Below are positions 45,417 to 53,294 of a DNA stretch of 64,000 nucleotides, piece by piece. The first letter of the stretch is position 1. Each line of letters starts with the position of its first letter. Source of the stretch: Bythopirellula goksoeyrii (GTDB lineage Bacteria; Planctomycetota; Planctomycetia; Pirellulales; Lacipirellulaceae). Both the position numbers and the translations under genes were made by a program. The DNA is taken from NCBI RefSeq assembly GCF_008065115.1, contig NZ_CP042913.1, positions 2,888,338 to 2,952,337 on the forward strand, read 5' to 3'. The notes under the pieces were generated by a model. It made no database searches. It was not told the origin of the DNA and saw only the letters and a list, made by a program, of their open reading frames with translations.

Positions 45417-46322
45417 TTAATTACCACGCTGATATTGAAGATACTCTAAAAGTACTTTAATCTCAGATAATTCTGTGTGACTTAATTCGTGCTCTTCCCT
45501 AAACTTCTTGCCGTGATAGAAAATAGATGCCGATTCACAGTCTTGAAGCAATTTGCAGATTTCCCATATCGAATCGGTGGGTGAATCTGGGTTTCCTACC
45601 AAATTGACCCATTCCCAACAAAACTCGTGTGTATTTTCGCGAGTAAATTCGCTGTATTCCGGATCGACTTCTATCTTTTTGCCATCTACAAGAAATGTGA
45701 GTGAATCTACAAACAACCAGGTATCCCCTCGATACATGACTTTTATTACTGGGATTTGTATTCCCTCCTTTGATGCAAGCTTCAAAGAGACTCTGTTTGT
45801 AGTAAGACCTTGATCAGCATCTTTGTGCGATGTGTACCTAAGCCCAGATAATTTGTCATTACTAGTTACGAGTTGCTTCTTAATCAATTCGAGATAACTT
45901 TGAACTGTGATCTCGACTCCCTTTAGAACCCATTTGATTCTACCACCCGAAAACTCTGGGTAGCGAAACACAAGTCGAATCTCATCTCCCACCTTTACTT
46001 TCTTAAGCGACGAGTTGACGTCAGTGGCTGACTTTATTTTGACCTTCCCAATCTGAACTATTAGATCACCTATCCTGATCTTTTCTGCAGCTGCATTACT
46101 GCCATCGAGTACGTTTACGACCACTGCTCCTTGTCTTCCTGGCCAGTGCATTTGTGTTGGACTTTTTAAAGCTTTAGTGAATAATCTGATTAAGTCAGGG
46201 TCTTGTGGAATATCTACAACTGTCATTCCCAGAGCGGGGCGGTTGATGTCATCTTGTTCAGCCGAGCATGGCAGTATTAAGAAGCAAAAAAGACTTGATA
46301 TGTACAATGCTGTTCTTTTCAT
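45417..46322 (-). CDS. Secreted PDZ-domain protein
   Basis: I choose Met 46322 (AAGG eight bases upstream), giving 301 residues; a Met 21 bases upstream is also open. It starts with a signal peptide (TALYISSLFCFLILPCSA). A PDZ domain follows at about 60-110: AVVVNVLDGSNAAAEKIRIG, then DLIVQIGKVKIKSATDVNSS. The C-terminal half is a strand-rich region with WLFVDSLTFLVDGKKIEV and no motif I know. No protease domain is present, so it likely recognises exposed C-termini in the periplasm and serves the neighbouring membrane system. Confidence 0.75.
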   Translation of the reverse strand: MKRTALYISSLFCFLILPCSAEQDDINRPALGMTVVDIPQDPDLIRLFTKALKSPTQMHWPGRQGAVVVNVLDGSNAAAEKIRIGDLIVQIGKVKIKSATDVNSSLKKVKVGDEIRLVFRYPEFSGGRIKWVLKGVEITVQSYLELIKKQLVTSNDKLSGLRYTSHKDADQGLTTNRVSLKLASKEGIQIPVIKVMYRGDTWLFVDSLTFLVDGKKIEVDPEYSEFTRENTHEFCWEWVNLVGNPDSPTDSIWEICKLLQDCESASIFYHGKKFREEHELSHTELSEIKVLLEYLQYQRGN

Positions 46323-46379
46323 CTGGATTACCTTTATGAACAAGCGACGCTTTGTGCAGCTAAATTACCAATGTACTAG

Positions 46380-47273
46380 TTACTGAACCTGCGGATTCGG
46401 CACATACCCCTCGACTACTTCGTCTCCCTGAGAAACCGCGATTAGACGATATTCAAAGCCGCGCTCTACCAAGTAATCGCGGAGGTGTTGAAATTCGAGA
46501 TAGGAATCATCCCAAATAGAAATCTCAATATGTTTACTCGCAGGATTCTGCTTGCTCAAGTATTCGAGAAGTCTTTTTGAAAGTTTGCCTCCTTGGACTA
46601 TGGGAATCCCACGATATGGCTTTGGAGTGATCGTCAAGTATTTTCCTGAATTATCTAGCACAACAAAATCATCGAGATTGAATTCACCATCTGGGTCACG
46701 AGATAGGTACCATCTGCCATATCGAACAGTTGCTGGAATGTGCGCTTTAGAACTGGCTTTTTCTTCAGGGAAAGGAGAATTTATCTTTCGTCTCGCTCGT
46801 TCTTCTTCAAGACTTTTTTGGGTGATCTCCAATGCAGATCCCAATTCCTCGATCTCCGCTTCCAATAGTTCGCCTTTCTCATCAAGTGAGTTTAGTTGAC
46901 CTTGTAAGCGTGAGATAGTTTCGAGAATTGAGGATTTATCCCTGATCAACTCGCTTTTTGATTGCCTTAGTGCAGCGAGCTTCGATAGCGTAGATTCTAA
47001 GGTGGGATCAGCAAGATTAGAGGCTATTGCTTCGCGCGCTTCGACTTCCAGGTTCAGTGAGGATACTTTTGCTTCAATATCTTGAAGAGTACTACGGAGC
47101 TCAGACAGAGTGGCTTGGCTGATGTTAGGTACATCTTCGTGAACCTTACTGGTGTTTTGCAATAGTACGACAACTAGGAGGGCTAAGAATAGAATGCCAC
47201 CAAACGCATTGGTGATCGTATCCAACAGCAGTTCGAGACTGCTGTCGTTGTGAAAGTATCGTCGTTGTGCCAT
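46380..47273 (-). CDS. ExbD/ZorB-like stator protein with coiled coil (second copy)
   Basis: A 297-residue protein: short cytoplasmic N-terminus, then LLLDTITNAFGGILFLALLV with an Asp at the membrane entry, as in ExbD, TolR and MotB. A long coiled coil (about 50-165) and an alpha/beta C-terminal domain follow (KHIEISIWDDSYLEFQHLRDYL by ends, then ERGFEYRL), without OmpA peptidoglycan-binding features that I can see. It starts 3 bp after the paired gene. It probably forms the proton-using stator with the TolQ-like protein. Confidence 0.72.
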   Translation of the reverse strand: MAQRRYFHNDSSLELLLDTITNAFGGILFLALLVVVLLQNTSKVHEDVPNISQATLSELRSTLQDIEAKVSSLNLEVEAREAIASNLADPTLESTLSKLAALRQSKSELIRDKSSILETISRLQGQLNSLDEKGELLEAEIEELGSALEITQKSLEEERARRKINSPFPEEKASSKAHIPATVRYGRWYLSRDPDGEFNLDDFVVLDNSGKYLTITPKPYRGIPIVQGGKLSKRLLEYLSKQNPASKHIEISIWDDSYLEFQHLRDYLVERGFEYRLIAVSQGDEVVEGYVPNPQVQ

Positions 47274-47276
47274 GAT

Positions 47277-48083
47277 TCACCCCGCGCCCTGTTCAGCATC
47301 AATGGCAATTTTATCAGCAGGCAACAAATCGTAACCAATCTTGAACCCCTTGTCCTTTAACTTCTGGGAAAGAGTTCTGAAAGAATCGGTTGTCCCAGGA
47401 TGGACGATGATCACAAATCGGACTCGAGAAGATGATTGCCTACCAGCCCAACTAAGAAAAGCGGACTCTGCTCCTGGGCTGGGAAATCTCTCTGGCGGAG
47501 ATTTCTTTCCTGCCTGGGCTGCTAGAATATCCGATCCAAACAGTTCCACTAAGTAGACTTGACGACCACCAACATCCGATTGGTTATAAAAGACACGTTG
47601 TGAATTCTTCAATTCGGTCAGCTCCGCCTCAACTGCCGCCAGTTCCTTCTGTTTTGTTTTCAGAGATTCGACTTCAGGGTTTCGATTTGTCCAATCAGCT
47701 TTCGCCGTCTTTAACAAGTCCCGCAACTCTGTTTCTTGCGAATGCAATTGAGAAATCTTATTTCGCAACAGAGTGCTTTCTTCCGAGAGTGCTGCCAATT
47801 CAGAAGTAGCCGATCGATTCGTGAAATTTCCCAAATCGCTATCCAAACCGCTGTGCGAGTTAAGGTAACTCGTCAAACTCGACAACCGAGTTTCGGCGTT
47901 ATTGATGTCTTCTTTCAGCTGAGCCGCTTCCTTCGCATTTGTTGCCGAAGGTTTGGCAAGTGTTCGAGTTGTAAGCTCAAGAGCCAACAACAAAGTCATC
48001 AACATTATTACTCCTGTAACAGAAGTAATAATGTCCTGAAAAGAGAACAAGGAAAACGGCGGTTGGTAGCGTTTACGTTTCAT
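47277..48083 (-). CDS. ExbD/ZorB-like stator protein with coiled coil (first copy)
   Basis: A 268-residue protein with the same plan as the next gene: basic N-terminus (MKRKRYQPPFSLFSF), then QDIITSVTGVIMLMTLLLAL with the membrane-entry Asp, a coiled coil (about 50-165) and an alpha/beta end (VRFVIIVHPGTTDSFRTLSQ, then KLKDKGFKIGYDLLP). It overlaps the TolQ-like gene by 11 bp, strong evidence of one complex. Two unequal stator partners in tandem are unusual; they may form a heterodimer. Confidence 0.72.
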   Translation of the reverse strand: MKRKRYQPPFSLFSFQDIITSVTGVIMLMTLLLALELTTRTLAKPSATNAKEAAQLKEDINNAETRLSSLTSYLNSHSGLDSDLGNFTNRSATSELAALSEESTLLRNKISQLHSQETELRDLLKTAKADWTNRNPEVESLKTKQKELAAVEAELTELKNSQRVFYNQSDVGGRQVYLVELFGSDILAAQAGKKSPPERFPSPGAESAFLSWAGRQSSSRVRFVIIVHPGTTDSFRTLSQKLKDKGFKIGYDLLPADKIAIDAEQGAG

Positions 48084-48930
48084 CTGAATGGAACGGCATG
48101 ATGCGCAAGCGGTTTACGATGTTGCGTTGACAGTACTCAGTACAGCTATCCAAAAACTCTTCTTCGTTCTTATGTAAAAAGGTGGTCGCCAATTGCAGAC
48201 AGAGAGCTGCCACAAGGGCAACCAAGGTCGTGTCAAAGGCGGTCGCCAAACCAGAAGTTACCCCCTTTAGTGCAGTTGTAATTTCGCCCATGTCTTCCGT
48301 TGCAGCCATGACTCCCCCAAACCCACTGATGGCATCAGAAAGTCCCAAGACGGTTCCAATAAAACCCAGCACCGGAACTGCCCAAATAAGCCCTCGAATT
48401 AACGAGTAGCTGGACTCCATTATGGATTCGTCGTGCTCTGCTTGACTGCGAAGAATCTCATCAACATCCGTGACACGGCCAAGATTGCGCAAATTGGAAA
48501 GTGCCACTGCGATTCGATTGAACAAGACAAAATGCTTTGGATCGTCCACTATTTTGTAGATATTCTCGAAGACATCTTCGACCGTCGTCGTGGAAAGTAC
48601 GAAGTCGCTCTCTTGGGGAACGATGACATGATCGAGGCATTTTTGTTGTAGCTTAAGCTTCAGCCCCTTGACGATAAGTATGGCGACTCCCCAACTAGTG
48701 GCGAAAACGGAGAAGTACTGTATCGGTCCCCGATTGCAGAAAATATCAACCACGGGGCTTAAATTAGACGGCAGAAACCTAATTCCCATGTAAAACAAGA
48801 TAGTAAGCAACAGGGCTATCATTCCTGTAAATAAGGATGATGTCCTCGTAAACCGAGCACCTTTCAAACCCAATCGGCACTCTGGGTCAGACCGAAGCCA
48901 AGACAGCTTTGCGGGGAGATTATTGTTCAT
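48073..48930 (-). CDS. MotA/TolQ/ExbB-type proton channel subunit
   Basis: A 285-residue membrane protein. Helices near 35-55 and 75-92 precede a cytoplasmic region, then the family signature GLIWAVPVLGFIGTVLGLSD, AISGFGGV, LKGVTSGLATAFDTTLVALV closes the two last helices. This is the conserved pore-lining part of TolQ, ExbB, MotA and ZorA. It should use the proton gradient with the two downstream Asp-bearing single-pass proteins. It lacks the very long cytoplasmic tail of ZorA. Confidence 0.82.
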   Translation of the reverse strand: MNNNLPAKLSWLRSDPECRLGLKGARFTRTSSLFTGMIALLLTILFYMGIRFLPSNLSPVVDIFCNRGPIQYFSVFATSWGVAILIVKGLKLKLQQKCLDHVIVPQESDFVLSTTTVEDVFENIYKIVDDPKHFVLFNRIAVALSNLRNLGRVTDVDEILRSQAEHDESIMESSYSLIRGLIWAVPVLGFIGTVLGLSDAISGFGGVMAATEDMGEITTALKGVTSGLATAFDTTLVALVAALCLQLATTFLHKNEEEFLDSCTEYCQRNIVNRLRIMPFHSDET

Positions 48931-48990
48931 GGGATGTTAGTTGCCTTAGCGATGGAAGATGTACTAGGGATGTTTGATTACTAAATCTGG

Positions 48991-50376
48991 TCAATGAACA
49001 TTGGCAGGCTTCGGCTCGTAGGAGCTAACTCGGTCAATCATAGTATCCTCGGATCGAAGGTAGCCCACTAACAGCGCGAGAGAGGTTGCCGCAGCAGCAA
49101 TGGCCACCCAGGAGTAACTCTCGTCACCAGCGCCAAGATCGTAGAGGCCATGTAAAACAGCGGCAATCAAAACACCTCGAAGTACCCAGCCCCAAGAGTT
49201 GTGGCGAGCGTAATAACTAAGGCCCAAGAAATACCCCGCAAGTCCGGCCCAGACCGCATGCAGCAACGGCAAGCTCAGCCAACGCAGCATGAACAAGAAC
49301 AGCAGCACTCCATATGTTTGAGAACTTGGGTCTGTCGAATTCTCATGCTGGGCTACGTAACCATGGGTGTACGCGACCGCTTCGATCGTGCCAAAAGCTA
49401 ACCCACTAACAACGCCTAAGAAGCAGTAGGTCCTGGGAAGTTTATCAACTTTCAGGTGTGAGGCGACCACGAGCAGAGCGAGTAGCTTGCCTGATTCTTC
49501 TGTAAGTCCCACCCCGAATGTCCAGCCCACGAATCGCTTCAGAAATGATGCCTCACTTGGATTCGTCAAGAAATCTCCCAAAAAGGGCATCACTATCATG
49601 CTGCCAATCACAGCACCGAGCATGCCAAGCGTGGCAGTAAAGAGCCAAACTCCAGCCATTCTCCAGGGACTGATGCGACTGGGATCGATGCACCAATGAA
49701 AGAACGCAGTCCAGAGCAAAGAGAAATAGAGCGAGAAGGTCAGGGCAGCCCAAGTAAGCTCAAGAGTCTCGATTCCGTGGTACTCCAATGCCACCAACGG
49801 AAACAATAATGCAACGGCCAGGCACTGCACCCAGGCCAAGGTCCAACTTCCATCGTTTAATACACCAAACACAGGAAATAGCTCACCCCAACTCATCGCT
49901 GACGTGCTGTTTGGAGAGCCAATTCCGCTAGAAGAAATACTTTTTCCTGAGTTGTTGATTAGATCTGTGATGTCAGCAGCAGCCAACCAGTCTGTCATGC
50001 CTTGTTTCCATACAAGCGTCGTACTGGCTACCTCCCCGGCGGATGCTTTTGATTGCAGGGCTGCCCATGTGACGGGACCTTTCCGATTGCCGTCGACGGC
50101 ATAATACCACTCAGCAGGTGGAGGTTGTGGCTGAGGGAGCACTGCCGCTCGATTTCCAGTTTCTTGAGCTTTGGGAATAGTTTTTTGTGGAGATTCAGTC
50201 TGCTTCGGCTTCACGAACAAATGGGCAATACTACCGGCATCAGACCAAGTGTATCCATCCAAAGAAACTTCATGCGATCTGCCTAGTTGGCCACGCTGGA
50301 CGAGCTCGGCGAGTTTTTTTTCATCAAAAGGGCCGTTGACCCTCCCTCGAATTCGCACGTAATAAGAATCGCCCAT
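48991..50376 (-). CDS. Two GYF_2 domains fused to a PrsW-type intramembrane protease
   Basis: A 461-residue protein. Residues 1-55 (YYVRIRGRVNGPFDEKKLAE) and about 88-140 (EWYYAVDGNRKGPVTWAALQ) are two GYF_2 modules. From about 185 there are eight or so TM helices with the PrsW motifs GLTEESGKLLALL (EExxK), FGTIEAVAY, LLHAVWAG and LHGLYD, the metal-binding His and Glu residues. PrsW cleaves membrane anti-sigma factors in Bacillus. Here it may process a partner in the operon; the GYF domains likely bind Pro-rich segments in neighbours. Confidence 0.85.
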   Translation of the reverse strand: MGDSYYVRIRGRVNGPFDEKKLAELVQRGQLGRSHEVSLDGYTWSDAGSIAHLFVKPKQTESPQKTIPKAQETGNRAAVLPQPQPPPAEWYYAVDGNRKGPVTWAALQSKASAGEVASTTLVWKQGMTDWLAAADITDLINNSGKSISSSGIGSPNSTSAMSWGELFPVFGVLNDGSWTLAWVQCLAVALLFPLVALEYHGIETLELTWAALTFSLYFSLLWTAFFHWCIDPSRISPWRMAGVWLFTATLGMLGAVIGSMIVMPFLGDFLTNPSEASFLKRFVGWTFGVGLTEESGKLLALLVVASHLKVDKLPRTYCFLGVVSGLAFGTIEAVAYTHGYVAQHENSTDPSSQTYGVLLFLFMLRWLSLPLLHAVWAGLAGYFLGLSYYARHNSWGWVLRGVLIAAVLHGLYDLGAGDESYSWVAIAAAATSLALLVGYLRSEDTMIDRVSSYEPKPANVH

Positions 50377-50405
50377 CTCAAGTGGCCTTTTATGAAGAGT
50401 AAATG

Positions 50406-53288
50406 TTAAGGACTAGCTGTGACGGGGAGTTCGGTTCGTAAAAACAACGGCGTGCCTAGCGGTTCAAGACTCTCTTTTGCAATGCTCCATGTTACCTTTC
50501 CAGAATTCACTCTAGCAACTTGCTTCAATTGTGCTTTCTTGTTGCCTGACGTAGTTGCGATATACAGCTTTCCCTCAGAGGTCTCGGGGAGAAGTGGATA
50601 GCATTCCCATTCCGAGCCCTGCTTGCGGCCTAGCACAGCAACCCAGGTGAGTGAATAGCTAGGGGGTAGACAATTGGAACGAAAGAACTCTTTCTTAGAC
50701 TTTACAAGTTCGTCAAAACCAACGAATCCTGCGACGACTGCTTGAGCATCACGTCGCGCTGCCTGGGCATCATTGTCGTCGGGAAGGTACCACGCTACGG
50801 AAAAGTCAATTCCCGAGTTATCGATCTCCTCGATGACTCCTTCGAATGCCTCTTGAAACTGGTAACTTCCGTCACAGCCCGTCTGTAAAACTCTACGAAG
50901 CAAATCCAGGCCCAAAACAGCGTCCAGCGGATGCTCCTGTTTTAGCTTTTCGCGGATATTGCTGGCGAGGAGATAGAAGGTTTTGTCCCAGTTCTCAGTC
51001 GGCAGTTGGTCTAGTTTGTTTTTCGATTCCTCTGCAATGTCTGATTGAGGTGCGCGACCATGCCAGATAACACTGCTTGCCTGTAGGGCTCTCGACTTAG
51101 GAGGATTGGATGAGTCTATTAGGTACTTAAATCTCAATTCTTTACCTGAACCGACTTCCTGAGGAGCTTCGGGACAGTAGAAGCGAGTGTTTTCCTTGTC
51201 GACCACCATCCAGAGGTTGTACATGAACTTGTTTTGCACGAGTGAGTATTTGAGTTCTGCCAAATTGATGTCCTTCCGAGCGACCACCTTATCTAAATAA
51301 GGCTTGCGTTTCTCAAATTCTTTGCTGAGAACATTCTCCAAAGTCTGTTGCTCTAGCTCATTGCCTAAGTCAAGTGTCTCGGTAGCCTCCATTGCAGTTT
51401 GCGTTGTCCAATTGGGTCTCACCTCAGACCAAAAACGATCCCATTTGATTACGGAAAGCCAGGCTTCCTTCTCCCCTATTACCTGTCTCGCATTCGAGGC
51501 AGCAAGAGAGTCAGGCTGCTCTCTTACCACATCAGCCAGTGCTTTCTCAAATACATCGATACGGCCGGCAGACTTGTATACTGCATTCATCAACCGACGT
51601 TCTTTATCGGCTTCACTTTGTTGCCGGATAATAGTACGCAGCTTATTCTCAAGCACATCGCCACGGTTGCGGAGACTAGAGGAAACTCCTGAGTGACTTG
51701 CAAGGTCTTCTTGCAACTTCGTTAGGAGTGACCAAGTCTCCGTTTCATCCGAGCTGCCATTCCGTTCGAGAACGGCTAGTTTTTCGCTCCACTTCTTGAC
51801 GGCTGCCAGGAATGCTTTGTCACGAACCACTTGCTGTTGTTGGTCGTACTTGCGAAGCTTGAACTCGAGATTGGCGAGGCGTTGCTTCTCATCTTCAGTC
51901 TCTGCGAGTTCTCTAATCTGGTCCAAAATCGCTTTGTCGAGATTTTCGACACTTTGAGATTCTGCATAGTCTAGCAGCTCAGCAATTGCTTGAGCCCGAC
52001 TTTGTTCCTCACTAACTCCCTTTGCAACTTGTGAATGCAGCGATTGAATCTTGGCGTCCTCTTGGAAGTCTTGAGGTAGCCCACTAAAATAGCTCTCCGC
52101 TTGGGTCCAGCTCTCTTCGTCAACCAACTCGGAAAAGGCCGTGCGGTGCTCAAGTAAAGTCTCTCGCTGTTGCTGCACTCTCCAGTAGGCAAAGCTTGCA
52201 ACCGCTATCACTATCAGTGATGCAACGATTGAGGCACCAATCAACCGACCGCGGCGGTGTGAATGAGCCGACTGTGTTGCAATGCGATCCTGCACGCGAG
52301 TCAGAAGGCCTTCGGGAATCGGAAGGTCAAATCGTTGCGTCTTGTGTAGGAGGGATTCTAGTTTCTGCTTAGGATCATCTCGTTCGAGCGCTGTTTCCAG
52401 TGACTGAAGTCTAGCCTCGAATTCACGTTGTCGATCTGCCGTTCTGAGCTGCTCGTTGACCCACTCAATCGCTTCGCCTGATCGTTGGGCTAAGGGGTCT
52501 TGTGGGGAAAGGCTCACAAGCTGAGCATACTCGTTCCATCTAGTAGTCAATTCAGCTGCGCGTGGGACATCGAACTCGCTGTATGCTTGATCGAGTTGAG
52601 GCACCAACTCTTCCAATTGTTGGCGTGCGTCGCGATGTTCGAGGGAGCGATAGCCTTCCCTAATCTCCTTCACTAGATCGGGTGAGACCTCACTGGACCA
52701 TTTCGCATTGTTCAGCTCAGCTTGCAATTCGGAAAGTCTGGCGAGATCACCATTGAGAGTCGCTTCCGCAGCCTCCGACTTAATCTGACGCAATCGTAAT
52801 CGTTCGTAGTCAGCAAGGTCAGTTTGCCACGAAAAGTTAAGCTCATCGAGAGCAGTGAGTTTTCTCAACACTTCAATGCGTGCCGACAAGGGTGCCCGAG
52901 CCAGGGCCAAAAGCCGATGTTGCCTGAGTAACTGCTCAAGGGGACGTATCTCGGCATAGGCCACGTTGAGTCGCTTGGCAGCATCGAGTTCTAACTGAGG
53001 TGGTAGTTGCAGATTCCATTGCGCAAGCATCCCTTGCCATTCTTCCAGGAAGGGGAAATCAAGATCTGCGACGTGATTCAGTAATGGGGGTTCTAGCTCG
53101 GCCGACTGGATCGCCTCGCTCCGCAAGCCATCTCGCAGCAGTTTGTCGACCTGCCTCAAACGCTTATTCGCTTCGCGACAAGATTCGTTATAGGCAATCG
53201 ACGCCTCACGGACCAAATCGGGGTCCGCAGTCTCCGGTGCGTTTACCGCATCACGTATGTCATCCAGAAACCAGAGGTCGGTGCTCAT
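50406..53288 (-). CDS. Large coiled-coil single-pass membrane protein
   Basis: A 960-residue protein, highly helical and acidic. The first 340 residues form cytoplasmic coiled coils (EAELNNAKWSSEVSPDLVKE, EYAQLVSLSP), one TM helix lies at about 343-362 (IVASLIVIAVASFAYW), and a second long helical region and a globular C-terminus follow (WYLPDDND, LTWVAVLGRKQGSEWECYPL). I know no family for it. Its start lies 6 bp after the GAP1-like gene, and its size suggests a scaffold connecting the GTPase module with the stator complex. Confidence 0.68.
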   Translation of the reverse strand: MSTDLWFLDDIRDAVNAPETADPDLVREASIAYNESCREANKRLRQVDKLLRDGLRSEAIQSAELEPPLLNHVADLDFPFLEEWQGMLAQWNLQLPPQLELDAAKRLNVAYAEIRPLEQLLRQHRLLALARAPLSARIEVLRKLTALDELNFSWQTDLADYERLRLRQIKSEAAEATLNGDLARLSELQAELNNAKWSSEVSPDLVKEIREGYRSLEHRDARQQLEELVPQLDQAYSEFDVPRAAELTTRWNEYAQLVSLSPQDPLAQRSGEAIEWVNEQLRTADRQREFEARLQSLETALERDDPKQKLESLLHKTQRFDLPIPEGLLTRVQDRIATQSAHSHRRGRLIGASIVASLIVIAVASFAYWRVQQQRETLLEHRTAFSELVDEESWTQAESYFSGLPQDFQEDAKIQSLHSQVAKGVSEEQSRAQAIAELLDYAESQSVENLDKAILDQIRELAETEDEKQRLANLEFKLRKYDQQQQVVRDKAFLAAVKKWSEKLAVLERNGSSDETETWSLLTKLQEDLASHSGVSSSLRNRGDVLENKLRTIIRQQSEADKERRLMNAVYKSAGRIDVFEKALADVVREQPDSLAASNARQVIGEKEAWLSVIKWDRFWSEVRPNWTTQTAMEATETLDLGNELEQQTLENVLSKEFEKRKPYLDKVVARKDINLAELKYSLVQNKFMYNLWMVVDKENTRFYCPEAPQEVGSGKELRFKYLIDSSNPPKSRALQASSVIWHGRAPQSDIAEESKNKLDQLPTENWDKTFYLLASNIREKLKQEHPLDAVLGLDLLRRVLQTGCDGSYQFQEAFEGVIEEIDNSGIDFSVAWYLPDDNDAQAARRDAQAVVAGFVGFDELVKSKKEFFRSNCLPPSYSLTWVAVLGRKQGSEWECYPLLPETSEGKLYIATTSGNKKAQLKQVARVNSGKVTWSIAKESLEPLGTPLFLRTELPVTASP

Positions 53289-53294
53289 GTCGGT

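Noticed and set aside
48073-48930. Zorya-type ZorA
   Set aside because: The channel signature fits, but the long ZorA tail and the ZorC/ZorD genes are absent. The operon instead carries a GTPase, GAP1-like and PrsW proteins.
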